From assembly GCF_000021805.1 (NCBI RefSeq), contig NC_011726.1:1550001-1614000 (forward strand): a stretch of DNA of 64,000 bases, read 5' to 3'. The translations under genes were made by a program, and so were the position numbers. The notes beneath the pieces were generated by a model. It worked only from the letters and a program-made list of their open reading frames with translations, was not told the DNA's origin and did not search any database. This stretch comes from Rippkaea orientalis PCC 8801. Lineage in GTDB: Bacteria > Cyanobacteriota > Cyanobacteriia > Cyanobacteriales > Microcystaceae. Below are positions 28,033-36,851 of this stretch, piece by piece. Within the stretch, counting starts at the first letter, position 1. Every line of letters starts with the position of its first letter.

Positions 28033-28548
28033 ATGACGAAAATTCTATTAACTTCCTTTCAAACTTGGCTTCCCCATCAGATCACGAATTCTTCAGATGA
28101 TCTGTTAGACTATTTAGAAAAGCAGACATTTAAGCAATTATTTCCCACATTTTTAAGACAACTTCCTGTGGATATTTCCCTAGCGAGTCAACAGGCGATC
28201 GCTGCTATTAATGACATTCAACCTCAAGTAGTTATTTGTTGTGGAATGGCTGAGTCTCGGCAACAATTAACCTTAGAATCCCATGCAAGGGGACAAAAGG
28301 ACAAACTTTATACTACCATTAACTTAGAAAAATTAGTCCTAAAACTCTCCAATACTTCTATTAGTCATGATGCAGGAAAATTTGTCTGTGAAGGACTTTA
28401 TTATCAAGTTTTACATCATCTGAGAAACTCTCATCCTCACAGTCATGGACTCTTTATTCATGTTCCTGTGTTAACTGAAATTAATCTTTCTCATATTATT
28501 AATGACTTTAATTTGATTTTAGAAGAACTGCGAAAAGTAGTAAAATAA
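28033..28548 (+). CDS. Pyroglutamyl-peptidase-like protein (peptidase C15 family)
   Basis: The 171-residue protein follows the C15 fold from MTKILLTSFQTW onward. The catalytic Cys is in AGKFVCEGLYYQVLHH and the His in HGLFIHVPVLTE, while the Glu region is less clear, around VVICCGMAESRQQ. These enzymes remove N-terminal pyroglutamate. Cyanobacterial members are slightly short, and this one may have a modified specificity. It is followed after 28 bases by a small antitoxin-like gene, which is probably unrelated. Confidence 0.75.
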   Translation: MTKILLTSFQTWLPHQITNSSDDLLDYLEKQTFKQLFPTFLRQLPVDISLASQQAIAAINDIQPQVVICCGMAESRQQLTLESHARGQKDKLYTTINLEKLVLKLSNTSISHDAGKFVCEGLYYQVLHHLRNSHPHSHGLFIHVPVLTEINLSHIINDFNLILEELRKVVK

Positions 28549-28575
28549 AACAAGAGATAAAAGGTCAGTAAAACC

Positions 28576-28818
28576 ATGAATGTACAACTGGTTAATTCCC
28601 TAGTAGAAGTTATATTAACCCTTCCTCCCGAAGATCAAAAGCTGTTTCATGAAATCTTAAGTCAAAGTTATTCTAGTCAAAAAAAATCTAAACCATTAAC
28701 CAAAGAAGAAAGATTATTACTTTGGAAAGAATGGATCGATAAAGCTCCTAAAAGTCAGGCAAACTTACCTAATGAAGCACTCCGTCGTGACAATATCTAT
28801 GATGATCGAGGACAATGA
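28576..28818 (+). CDS. Small antitoxin-like protein (VapB-type), possibly orphan
   Basis: The 80-residue protein has the shape of many cyanobacterial type II antitoxins: a helical N-terminus (LVEVILTLPPEDQKLFHEIL) followed by a charged linker and a C-terminal LRRDNIYDDRGQ tail of the kind that usually precedes a PIN-domain toxin gene. The downstream ORF starts at an ATG that overlaps its stop (ATGA arrangement), as expected for a toxin, but that ORF is only 24 codons. No specific family is recognised with certainty. Confidence 0.6.
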   Translation: MNVQLVNSLVEVILTLPPEDQKLFHEILSQSYSSQKKSKPLTKEERLLLWKEWIDKAPKSQANLPNEALRRDNIYDDRGQ

Positions 28819-28889
28819 CAAATTATTTACTAGACCCCATTGAAGGACTCAGCATTGTCCATCCTAACGATATTATGACTTCGCTTTAG
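28815..28889 (+). pseudogene. Remnant of a PIN-domain (VapC-like) toxin, internal deletion
   Basis: The 24-codon ORF overlaps the antitoxin-like gene by four bases. It begins MTNYLLD, the usual first strand of a PIN toxin with its first catalytic Asp, and ends IEGLSIVHPNDIMTSL, which resembles the last strand and tail of such proteins. The 100 or so residues between them are missing, including the other catalytic acids. An in-frame internal deletion is the simplest explanation. Confidence is limited by the shortness of both parts. Confidence 0.45.
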
Positions 28890-28904
28890 ATAGTAAGTTT
28901 ATGG

Positions 28905-30164
28905 TTAACCTGTTGGATAATTTTTTCGGACTAATTGGGGCATTTTTCCCAGTAATCCTGTCATTAATTGCAAAGAAAGACGCTTGACAAAAGGAATACT
29001 ATTGAGTAACCACAATCCTAACCGACGCACCCCCATTAACAGCCACCACTGATTAGAAAATAGGCGATCTAAAAAGTCAGTAAAGCCTAAAATGACCCAG
29101 TTTTCCTGTTTACGCCAGCGTTCATAGCGTTTTAAGACGGCTAATTCTCCAATATCTTCCCCTTGCTGATGGGCAGTTTGCAAGACGTCTGCTAACGCTG
29201 CTGCATCCCGAATACCAAGATTTAACCCTTGTCCTCCCAAAGGATGGCAACAATGGGCAGCATCCCCCACTAAAGCGAGTCTAGACTTGGTATATCGCTC
29301 ACTTTGCATCAATTGTACAGGAAAGAGAAAGCGATCGCTCACTAACTCCAATTCCCCTAAAAGTCCTCCCGTCCGTTCGTATAACCGCGCTAAAAAGGTT
29401 TTTTCGTCTAATTCGAGGATTTCTTTGGCTTGAGCGTGGGGGGCTGTCCACACAATTTGACACCGATTGCCTGGTAGCGGTAAGATCCCCATGGGTCCTG
29501 AATACCAAAACCGTTCAAAAGCGATGTCATTACGCGGGGCATGGTGTTTAATGGTAAAAGCGACGCAAGACTGCCAATATTTCCAGCCTTGGGTGTTAAT
29601 TCCCGCCGCTTGACGAATGGGCGATCGCGCTCCATCGGCTCCAATCACTAATTTAGTGTCAATTTTCTGGTATTTTCCGTCAATTTTCACCGTTAAACTC
29701 GCTGCTTTGTCCTGATACTCGACTTTTAACACTTCAGCAGGACAGAGCCATTGAATTTGAGGAAAATGGGCGATTTCGTCTTGTAACGCGGCTAAAATGA
29801 CCCGATGTTCCCCCACATAGCCTAAATGCTCGGTTCCGAGGTCACTGGTTTGGAATTTGACCACTTCGGGATGATCGGCATCGGAAAGGCGAATCGCGCT
29901 AAAATTTCCAATCTGGGGCAGTATTTTCTTCCAGACCCCAATCGACTCAAAAATCCGTCCCGAAAGCAAGGAAAGGGCATAAGCTTGGGGTTTGCTTGCT
30001 GCTTTGGGTTGGGTTTGAGCTTCTATTATGATAATGTTTAACCCAGATTCTTTGAGGGCTGCGGCTAGGGTTGCACCGACAATTCCTCCTCCTACAATAG
30101 CCAGGTCACAGGTTAAGGTTGGGGTAGTGAGGGATAGGGAAGATTCGAGTTGAGCCGAGGTCAT
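28905..30164 (-). CDS. UbiH/UbiF/COQ6-type FAD-dependent hydroxylase
   Basis: The 419-residue flavoprotein has the N-terminal dinucleotide motif LAIVGGGIVGATLAAAL, a DGARSPIRQAAGI segment (DG motif) and the FAD-ribityl GD motif RLALVGDAAHCCHPLGGQGLNLGIRD, shared with aromatic-ring hydroxylases of quinone synthesis. Cyanobacteria make plastoquinone rather than ubiquinone, and homologues have been suggested as ring hydroxylases in that pathway; this is inference. N-terminal residues 1-15 are disordered-looking. Divergent from the DUF29 gene. Confidence 0.85.
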   Translation of the reverse strand: MTSAQLESSLSLTTPTLTCDLAIVGGGIVGATLAAALKESGLNIIIIEAQTQPKAASKPQAYALSLLSGRIFESIGVWKKILPQIGNFSAIRLSDADHPEVVKFQTSDLGTEHLGYVGEHRVILAALQDEIAHFPQIQWLCPAEVLKVEYQDKAASLTVKIDGKYQKIDTKLVIGADGARSPIRQAAGINTQGWKYWQSCVAFTIKHHAPRNDIAFERFWYSGPMGILPLPGNRCQIVWTAPHAQAKEILELDEKTFLARLYERTGGLLGELELVSDRFLFPVQLMQSERYTKSRLALVGDAAHCCHPLGGQGLNLGIRDAAALADVLQTAHQQGEDIGELAVLKRYERWRKQENWVILGFTDFLDRLFSNQWWLLMGVRRLGLWLLNSIPFVKRLSLQLMTGLLGKMPQLVRKNYPTG

Positions 30165-30287
30165 TCTTCAGATTTTTTGCAGAAAACAGCATCAAATACA
30201 CACTTCTTCATTGTGACGCGAATTTTTGAAGAATGCAACCCGTGCTGTAGGAATGTTTATTACACAATCTAACGAGGAGTTTAATCG

Positions 30288-30743
30288 ATGAATTCTCTTG
30301 ACAAGACTACAGAAATCCAGGGAATAACTAGAATGAGGACTCTTTATGAAACAGATTTTGTTCAATGGACAGAAGAACAAGCAAAAGCGTTAAGTGAACA
30401 TAATGAAAAAACACTTGATTGGGAGAATTTAAAAGAGGAGATAGAAAACTTGGGGAAAGAGCAAATTAACGCCGTCCATAGCTTTTTAAAACAGATTATA
30501 CTACACAGATTAAAGCTAGACTACACGAATGATATTTTATCCCGTAGACATTGGATGGATGAAATTGATGATTTCCAAGATGAAATTGAAAGAAGATTAA
30601 CTCAAACGCTATTAAATAAAATTAACCTCCAACCTGAATATGAGCGTGCTAAACGCAAAGTCTTAAAAATGTATGATGTTAGTTTACCTGATCAATGTCC
30701 TTATACTTTTGAGGATTTGATGACAAGATTGACAGAAAAATAA
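30288..30743 (+). CDS. DUF29 family protein
   Basis: DUF29 proteins are short, helical and very abundant in cyanobacteria, often in several strain-specific copies, with no known function. The protein shows the defining LYETDFVQWTEEQAKAL near the N-terminus, LDWENLKEEIENLGKEQ, and the closing CPYTFEDLM. I kept the ATG at 30288 because GAGGAG precedes it by about eight bases, although an internal Met at residue 16 gives the more usual N-terminus. A decayed DUF29 tail lies at 46797-47021. Confidence 0.85.
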   Translation: MNSLDKTTEIQGITRMRTLYETDFVQWTEEQAKALSEHNEKTLDWENLKEEIENLGKEQINAVHSFLKQIILHRLKLDYTNDILSRRHWMDEIDDFQDEIERRLTQTLLNKINLQPEYERAKRKVLKMYDVSLPDQCPYTFEDLMTRLTEK

Positions 30744-30783
30744 GGGCAACACCTTGACTAAGTGCCTGAACCAAATTAATTCC

Positions 30784-32235
30784 TCACTGTTCATTTTTTA
30801 TTGGAATATTTGCCATGACTATTCCTAATAATAATCCGAAAATTGCCCCTACACTCATATTTTGAATCAGTTGAGAATAAATTGGCATTTGTTTGACTTC
30901 AGGAGGACTAATTAATTGCCAAGAAACTGTTTTTTGACTCGCTGCTTCTAGTTGCATTTGTTGAGACGTTGCCATTAAACGGTTGAAATTTTCGGTAGCA
31001 ATCGTTAATTCTCGCTGTATATTAGTATATTGACGCTCTAAAAGGGGCATTTCTGCTATTTTAGCTTTAACTGCCTGAATTTCTTCGTTAATAGCCGTCT
31101 GTCTTACCCTTAAAACCGCCATTTGACTCTCGGTTTCAACGAGTTGCTGCTGAAGAGATAACCGTAAACTACTCGGAGAAACCCCGGAAGATTGTAAGGA
31201 AATGTCAGTATTTGCCTGATTACCTAGGTTTTTTTGGGCTTCTTGCTCTAATAGTAATAATAAATTGGCTTTTTTATCTTTAATTCCTTGAATCACTGGA
31301 CTATCTTCTAAAAATCTAGCAGATTCCTTGGCTAGTTCAACTTCTACGTTCTGAAGTTCATTGAGAATCGCTTGATAACGGGGAGATTCACTTAAAATAC
31401 TAGCAGCTAATGCTTCTTGGGGGGATAATTCTAGCTTTTGTTGCAATAGATCATAAATAGCTTCAGTTTCTTTGCGCTTAACCTGCGTTTCAAAGTCTAA
31501 AGCTTGTAACTGTTGCAATAATTGGGACAGTTCCTGGGATTTTTGTTGCGGGTTGAGGAAATTATGTTCCTGACGTAACTTTTCCAACTGTTGCTGACGT
31601 TGACTAATCTGTTGTTGTAATTGGGCTAACTGTTGGTTAACAAATGTCATTTCTGCGGGTTTTTTAACCGTGGTTTGTTTTTGGTTATAATTCAGATAAG
31701 ATTGTGCTAAATGATCTAAAAGTCCTTCTATTTTTCGGGGGTTAGTATTAGTAAAAGTCACTTCAATAATTTTCGTTCCTGAGAGTTGTTCAATCGTCAA
31801 AGGGGATTCTTTTCCTGTTATTAAAGTTGAGTAGTCTAGGTCGGAATATTGAGCTTCTACTTGCTTTAAAATGGGCTTTAAAACACTAGAACTTTGCAAC
31901 ACTTGGACTTGAGTAGCATAGTCAATTTTCGTGTCTTCTCGTTCTTTATTTACAGGTGTTAGAGGATTATCAAGTAATAATTGAAACCTTCCTTGATAAA
32001 TTGCTGGTTGTTTAACTGTCCAGATTGCGCCTACTACTGTCATCCCCAATGTTACCAGAGGAATTAATAACCAAGTAGGGGTAATTTTACGGCGAATATC
32101 TTCAAGATAATCCCCCTTTTTGTTGGGAACAAATAGGTCTTTTGCTGGCGCAATATAGGAACTTAAGCCATGATCTGGATTATTTAAAGCAATAATTGAA
32201 CTTTTACCCTTATTTTTCATTAAAAATTTCCTCAA
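30784..32235 (-). CDS. Polysaccharide chain-length / export protein (Wzz/GumC-like)
   Basis: The 483-residue inner-membrane protein has a membrane helix near residues 55-75 and another near the C-terminus (about 455-475). Between them lies a long periplasmic coiled-coil region rich in Gln (residues about 195-430). The Wzz domain has RGRFQLLLDNP-like and IIEVTFTNTNP segments, and a terminal proline-rich ISPPEVKQMPIYSQ before the last helix, typical of polysaccharide co-polymerases. No C-terminal tyrosine-kinase domain is fused. It follows the Wza-like gene by 38 bases on the same strand, and together they would form a capsule/EPS export channel. Confidence 0.9.
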   Translation of the reverse strand: MRKFLMKNKGKSSIIALNNPDHGLSSYIAPAKDLFVPNKKGDYLEDIRRKITPTWLLIPLVTLGMTVVGAIWTVKQPAIYQGRFQLLLDNPLTPVNKEREDTKIDYATQVQVLQSSSVLKPILKQVEAQYSDLDYSTLITGKESPLTIEQLSGTKIIEVTFTNTNPRKIEGLLDHLAQSYLNYNQKQTTVKKPAEMTFVNQQLAQLQQQISQRQQQLEKLRQEHNFLNPQQKSQELSQLLQQLQALDFETQVKRKETEAIYDLLQQKLELSPQEALAASILSESPRYQAILNELQNVEVELAKESARFLEDSPVIQGIKDKKANLLLLLEQEAQKNLGNQANTDISLQSSGVSPSSLRLSLQQQLVETESQMAVLRVRQTAINEEIQAVKAKIAEMPLLERQYTNIQRELTIATENFNRLMATSQQMQLEAASQKTVSWQLISPPEVKQMPIYSQLIQNMSVGAIFGLLLGIVMANIPIKNEQ

Positions 32236-32273
32236 ACCTCACACTTGAATAAGACTGTTGACTCAATTGAGTA

Positions 32274-33761
32274 TTAGTCGTCAAAAGCCCCAAAAATATT
32301 AAAGAAATTAAACAACCCTGTTAATGCCCCAAGAGGACTAAACACTGTCACCAAGGTATCAGAAACCGTTGTTAGTAAATTACGGTTAACGATCACTACA
32401 TCATTATTACGAAGAATCGGATTATTTGCCTCCGTAATCCCTTGGGCAAAATCCACATCAATTTCCCGTTTTGTCACCGTACCATTGTAATTGAGACGAA
32501 TCACTTCAATGGTTCCTTGATCAGCGCGACGGGTATCAAAGCCTCCTGCCGCTAAAATCGCTTGATTTAAGGGAATATTCGGCGGAACTTCCACTAATCC
32601 AGGTCTACGGACTTCTCCTACCACATTCACTCGGATGGTAGCAGGAGAAAAACTCGCCGTCGCTAAGGGTTCTGACTCCTCTGTGGGTAAATCTTTGGCA
32701 GTCGGAATACTAATGGTATCTCCCGCTTGTAGAATCACGTCCTCTTCAATGTTTCCCGTTTGCAATAGGTTCCATAAATCAACCATAATCTTCTGTTGCG
32801 ACCCATCCCGGTTAAAACGGCGGATTTCTACCTGACGAATATCGGCTAAGGGTTTGATCCCTCCAGCGAGTTGAATGGCTAAGGTGAGTCTGGGGGGTTG
32901 TCGTCGTGTTGTTTGAGTATTCCCGGTTGTCGTACTTTGGGGAATAACTCGATAAGATCCTGGCCGATAGACTTCTCCCACAATAGCAACGTTAATTTCT
33001 TGATTCGCGGATAATCCAAAGTTAGCGTCGGATAAGAGGCGCGTTTGGGCAAGATCGATGGTTTCTTGGGTGGGAATAATCACGGTATCGCCGTCACGCA
33101 GGGTAATGTCTTGATTTAAGTTACCTTGTTGCAGTAATTGCCATAAATTGAGGCTTAAAATTAGGGATTCTCCTTTGAATTGACGGCGAATTTGGACTCG
33201 GTTCAAATCAGCGACGGTGGTCAGTCCTCCTGCTTGTTGAATCAGTTGGCTAACAGTCGGGAATTTTTGTCCATCAACCACAGGGAGAAGATAGGACCCC
33301 GGACTGTTAATTTCTCCCGCGATCGCTACTTTAAGGGGACGCGGTGCAATTAAACTAATCGTAATAATCGGACGTTTTAAATATTGGCTATACTCTCGAG
33401 TTAAAAATTCTGTGAGTTGGGACAGAGTGAGTCCTTCAACGGGTAAACTGCCTACAATGGGCATTGATAGGGTTCCATCGACTAAAATGGTATATTGCCC
33501 GCTAAATTCTTGCACGGGGAAGACATTAACCGCAATGCGATCGCCCGCCCCTAGGCTATACTCAGTTTCAGTAGAGGGGACTGAAGGTTGACTGGGAAAG
33601 GGTTGTAAGGGAGGGATGGGGTCTAAAGGCGATAGGTACGGTTGAGCTTGTAGCGGTAACGCCATTAAAGGTGAAGCTATCACCCAACTGAGGATAACGA
33701 TAGGTTTAAGCCAATTTTGACTACAGGAAAAAGTTAGACAGTTGGGATTAAGGACCACCAT
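32274..33761 (-). CDS. Polysaccharide export outer-membrane protein (Wza-like, SLBB repeats)
   Basis: The N-terminal signal region (about residues 15-40) is followed by the Poly_export domain (YSLGAGDRIAVNVFPVQEFSGQYTILVDGTLSMP; the middle is GAGDRIAVNV), then SLBB-type beta-grasp repeats beginning KVAIAGEINSPGSYLLP, NVAIVGEVYRPGSYRVIP and RVNVVGEVRRPGLVEVP. Each repeat is followed by a DGDTVIIPT or AGDTISIPT motif. The 495-residue length with three SLBB domains fits cyanobacterial Wza-like proteins. It lies upstream of the Wzz-like gene in the same direction. Wzx/Wzy and glycosyltransferases are not encoded here. Confidence 0.9.
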   Translation of the reverse strand: MVVLNPNCLTFSCSQNWLKPIVILSWVIASPLMALPLQAQPYLSPLDPIPPLQPFPSQPSVPSTETEYSLGAGDRIAVNVFPVQEFSGQYTILVDGTLSMPIVGSLPVEGLTLSQLTEFLTREYSQYLKRPIITISLIAPRPLKVAIAGEINSPGSYLLPVVDGQKFPTVSQLIQQAGGLTTVADLNRVQIRRQFKGESLILSLNLWQLLQQGNLNQDITLRDGDTVIIPTQETIDLAQTRLLSDANFGLSANQEINVAIVGEVYRPGSYRVIPQSTTTGNTQTTRRQPPRLTLAIQLAGGIKPLADIRQVEIRRFNRDGSQQKIMVDLWNLLQTGNIEEDVILQAGDTISIPTAKDLPTEESEPLATASFSPATIRVNVVGEVRRPGLVEVPPNIPLNQAILAAGGFDTRRADQGTIEVIRLNYNGTVTKREIDVDFAQGITEANNPILRNNDVVIVNRNLLTTVSDTLVTVFSPLGALTGLFNFFNIFGAFDD

Positions 33762-33914
33762 CGCTATAATTTAGGTCTATTGTAATTTGATCAGCATTGA
33801 TTATAACCATTTACTTCCTTGTTCGTCAGATTCCTGTAACTTTTTGTTGAATCTCTCCCTAGAAGGCAAAAGGAAATAGACTATAGGTAATAGATTTACG
33901 GTTCAAGTTTTTGC

Positions 33915-35081
33915 TCAAGGGTTAATTGAGGTAATTCCCAGAAAAAGACTCGGCACAAGGAAGAAAACCGTTAGGATATAAATAAAGGCTAGATAGTTGC
34001 GTTTACTCGCTATTGTTGCCAAGGTTTTTGCGCCTAGTAAGGGAAGATTTCGTAAGAAAGGAATGCCATAGATAATTGTTACCCCAAAGATATTATAAAG
34101 TAAATGCACCATAGCAATTTGTAAGGCAGCTAGGTGATTTTCTGTGACGGCGGTAGCAGCGATTAAGGCTGTAATACAGGTTCCAATATTGGCTCCTAAA
34201 GTAAAGGGATAAACTTCTTCTAAGGTTAATAATCCTGTTCCCGCTAAGGGAATGATCAGACTGGTAGTGGTTGAAGAGGATTGAACTAAAATCGTGACAA
34301 TTGTTCCTGAAAAAATACCGATCAAAGGGGCTCTCCCTATGGCTTGACGTAATAATACTTTGGCTTCTCCTACCATTAATAACTTTAGCAATTTTCCTAA
34401 ATAAAAAATAGAAGAAAAAATTAGAATTATTCCTATTACAATCAACCCTATACCATCAAAAGGATTGGGGAAAATTTGACTCAAACGATTGAATAAATTG
34501 ACCAAAGGAGCCGTTGCTATTTGAATAAAATTAAACCTATCTATATTAGTAGAATTTCCGCCTAAGAAAAAATTAGACACCCAAAAAGCAGTTTTTTCTA
34601 AAGGATGCAAAGTAATTTCTAAGGGTAAAAAAATAAGGACACATAAAAGATTAAAAAAATCATGAACAGTGGCAGCAGAAAAAGCTTTTTCAAACTCATC
34701 TTTATCGTTAATGTGTCCTAAACTGACTAAGGTATTGGTGATAGTTGTCCCAATATTAGAACCCATAATCATCGGAACAGCCATCATAACGGGTAATCCC
34801 CCTGCGACTAAACCGACTATAATAGACGTGACAGTACTAGAAGACTGAATTAACGCAGTTGCTAAAATTCCTACAATTAACCCGGCAAAAGGATTGGTAG
34901 CAAAGGTAAATAACGCTTTAGCTTGATCTCCTGCGGTTAATTTAAACCCTGAACCAATTAAACTAACCGCAGTAATTAAACAATAAACAAGAACAATAAT
35001 TCCAAGCCATTGAAAAATTTTAGTTGGTTTAAGACCCGATATTTCTTCGGTTTTTTTTGAAGTAATTTTAGTTTCACTCAT
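33915..35081 (-). CDS. Na+/phosphate symporter family protein
   Basis: The 388-residue protein has two inverted repeats each carrying the QSSS motif, LATALIQSSSTVTSIIVGLV and VTILVQSSSTTTSLIIPL, and the GANIGT signature twice (GSNIGTTITNTLVSLG and GANIGTCITALIAATA). This is the Na/Pi-cotransporter II / NptA family. No C-terminal PhoU-like domain is present, which is the short form. It would import phosphate driven by sodium. It is monocistronic, with a divergent small gene. Confidence 0.9.
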   Translation of the reverse strand: MSETKITSKKTEEISGLKPTKIFQWLGIIVLVYCLITAVSLIGSGFKLTAGDQAKALFTFATNPFAGLIVGILATALIQSSSTVTSIIVGLVAGGLPVMMAVPMIMGSNIGTTITNTLVSLGHINDKDEFEKAFSAATVHDFFNLLCVLIFLPLEITLHPLEKTAFWVSNFFLGGNSTNIDRFNFIQIATAPLVNLFNRLSQIFPNPFDGIGLIVIGIILIFSSIFYLGKLLKLLMVGEAKVLLRQAIGRAPLIGIFSGTIVTILVQSSSTTTSLIIPLAGTGLLTLEEVYPFTLGANIGTCITALIAATAVTENHLAALQIAMVHLLYNIFGVTIIYGIPFLRNLPLLGAKTLATIASKRNYLAFIYILTVFFLVPSLFLGITSINP

Positions 35082-35161
35082 CAGAGACTCGTTTTGTTAA
35101 TCATGATTGATGATTATTTTAATATATCTTAAAATAGAATAACAATTAAGGGCTAAAATCA

Positions 35162-35422
35162 ATGGCAAAAAAACAGAAGTTTCCCTATTTATTAGGTTCA
35201 AAATGGACAGCTAAACAAAAAACCTGGGGTTGGCGACATTTTCAAGTTGTTAACCGCAAAAATCAAGGAAAATGGGTTTTTGCAGAAATGATCGCTTCTT
35301 GCGATCCTGAAGTCCGTTTTTGGATCAATGCCAAACAACTCAAAGATCCTACGCTTTGGCAAGCAGGATGGCAAACCCTAGAAGAAATGCGTCAACCCGA
35401 AGAAGAACTGGAATTGCTTTAA
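35162..35422 (+). CDS. TIGR02450 family small tryptophan-rich protein
   Basis: The 86-residue protein is rich in Trp (GSKWTAKQKTWGWRHFQVV and TLWQAGWQTLEEM) and matches TIGR02450, a conserved family of unknown function found in cyanobacteria and some proteobacteria. Soluble, with no signal. Divergent from the symporter and 120 bases before the rubrerythrin gene. Confidence 0.85.
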   Translation: MAKKQKFPYLLGSKWTAKQKTWGWRHFQVVNRKNQGKWVFAEMIASCDPEVRFWINAKQLKDPTLWQAGWQTLEEMRQPEEELELL

Positions 35423-35542
35423 ACGAATCTTAATGATTAATAATTTCAATGGGTAAATAATGATCAATCATAATACGTTTTAAAATTGAAAGATGCGTTA
35501 TAATTCCCCTGAGTAATCAGTCAATCTCTGTGAGGAAACACA

Positions 35543-36256
35543 ATGGATCTTTCTAATTCTAACACCCATAAAAACCTCGAAGCTGCCTTTGGTGGAGAAT
35601 CAATGGCTAACCGTAAATATCTCTTTTTTGCGGAAGTTGCCCAAAAATTAGGCATGAGTGATCTCTCCAAACTTTTCAAAGAAACCGCTAACCAAGAAAC
35701 CCAACACGCTTTTGCCCATTTCCGTTTATTGCATCCTGAATTGGTTGTTGATGATCCGTCTAAATTAACTGAAGAACAGAAGAAAAAAATCGCTTCTCGT
35801 TGTTTAGAATTGGCGATAGAAGGCGAAACTTATGAATATACCACCATGTATCCTGAATTTGCCTCCCAAGCAATAACTGATCGCGATGAAGGGGCAGCAG
35901 CCGAGTTTAAAGAACAGGAAAAAGAATCAAAAGAACACGCTGCTATTTTCCGTAAAGCTGCTACTAATTTTGGCTTTTTAACCAGTATTGAACACCATCA
36001 CGCCGATCAATATACAGAAGCTTTAAAGGGGTTAGATGGGGTTTCTCCTATTGCTAAAGCTGCTAGTAATGATGCTGCTACCCGCAAATGGATCTGCAAA
36101 GTTTGTTCAATGATTTATGATCCAACTGTGGGAGATCCTGACTCTGGAATTGCAGCAGGAACACCTTTTGATGCCATTCCTGATGACTGGACTTGTCCTA
36201 TTTGTGGGGCATCTAAAAAGTCTTTTGTTCCCTACGAAGAAGCGATCGCTGCTTAA
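35543..36256 (+). CDS. Rubrerythrin
   Basis: Rubrerythrin reduces hydrogen peroxide using a di-iron centre with a rubredoxin electron donor. The N-terminal ferritin-like domain (residues 1-150) contains [15 protein letters not shown] and [15 protein letters not shown], with the iron-binding Glu and His residues. The C-terminal rubredoxin (about 185-237) has CKVC and CPIC around an [10 protein letters not shown] loop. The start is preceded by GAGGAAAC. Length of 237 residues fits, with an N-terminal domain slightly longer than usual. It may complement the peroxiredoxin at 18409. Confidence 0.93.
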   Translation: MDLSNSNTHKNLEAAFGGESMANRKYLFFAEVAQKLGMSDLSKLFKETANQETQHAFAHFRLLHPELVVDDPSKLTEEQKKKIASRCLELAIEGETYEYTTMYPEFASQAITDRDEGAAAEFKEQEKESKEHAAIFRKAATNFGFLTSIEHHHADQYTEALKGLDGVSPIAKAASNDAATRKWICKVCSMIYDPTVGDPDSGIAAGTPFDAIPDDWTCPICGASKKSFVPYEEAIAA

Positions 36257-36270
36257 TGTATAATTATTCT

Positions 36271-36295
36271 GTTGGGTGGGCATTGCCCACCTAAC
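36271..36295. repeat. GGTGGGCATTGCCCACC palindrome, copy 1
   Basis: A GGTGGGCA/TGCCCACC inverted repeat with GTT/AAC edges (25 bases) lies 14 bases after rubrerythrin. A near copy is at 36803-36822. It may act as a terminator for rubrerythrin, although no T-run follows. Confidence 0.7.
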
Positions 36296-36352
36296 AATAC
36301 TATTTCAATCTATAACTGATGATACAATAGGTGATAGCATTAACTAATATTC

Positions 36353-36571
36353 ATGCCTAGAAAAATTCGAGAGTTAAAAGCTCAAATTACCCGTGAAGGG
36401 TTTATTTATTTGCCTAAACGTGGCAAAGGTAGTCATGAATGTTGGCGACATCCTCTACTGAAAAAAACACTCACTATTCCAGGCAAAGATGGAGATGATG
36501 TCCCTCCTTATTTAGAAAAACAACTATTAGCTTTACTCACTCAATTAGATCAATTAAGGAAAGACGAATAA
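36353..36571 (+). CDS. hicA: HicA-type toxin (putative mRNA interferase)
   Basis: The 72-residue double-stranded-RNA-binding-like protein has a short N-terminus and the catalytic-type histidine context KGSHECWRHPLLKKTLTIPG, typical of HicA mRNA interferases that cleave transcripts independently of ribosomes. The overlap with hicB is one base (TAATG). Complete in length. Flanked, with hicB, by two palindromes. Confidence 0.85.
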   Translation: MPRKIRELKAQITREGFIYLPKRGKGSHECWRHPLLKKTLTIPGKDGDDVPPYLEKQLLALLTQLDQLRKDE

Positions 36572-36792
36572 TGATCAATCAATATAGTATGATTATTCAA
36601 TGGTCATCAGAAGATCAGCTTTTTTTAGTCACTATACCAGAGTTTGCTGATCGCGTAGTTATGCCTTGTACTCATGGAAAAACCCGCGAGGAGGCTATCC
36701 ATAATGGGGAAGAAGTGATTGAAATGTATTTAGAAGCTTGGCAAACTGAAGGTGAATCTATTCCTCAACCCCAAACCCTTCAAATGGTATAA
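36571..36792 (+). CDS. hicB: HicB-type antitoxin
   Basis: The 73-residue protein starts at the ATG that overlaps the hicA stop by one base. It has the HicB RNase-H-like fold: YSMIIQWSSEDQLFLVTIPEF, then CTHGKTREEAIHNGEEVIEMY. No fused DNA-binding domain is present, so it is the short form that neutralises HicA by direct binding. Coupled translation would keep the antitoxin level matched to the toxin. Confidence 0.85.
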   Translation: MINQYSMIIQWSSEDQLFLVTIPEFADRVVMPCTHGKTREEAIHNGEEVIEMYLEAWQTEGESIPQPQTLQMV

Positions 36793-36802
36793 TCCTCAAT
36801 GT

Positions 36803-36822
36803 AGGGTGGGCAATGCCCACCT
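36803..36822. repeat. GGTGGGCAATGCCCACC palindrome, copy 2
   Basis: AGGTGGGCA/TGCCCACCT-type inverted repeat, just after hicB, sharing its core with the copy at 36271-36295 apart from the central base. The two copies bracket the hicAB pair. Confidence 0.7.
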
Positions 36823-36851
36823 GATTATTGTCTTTATAGTAGAGTTAACTC

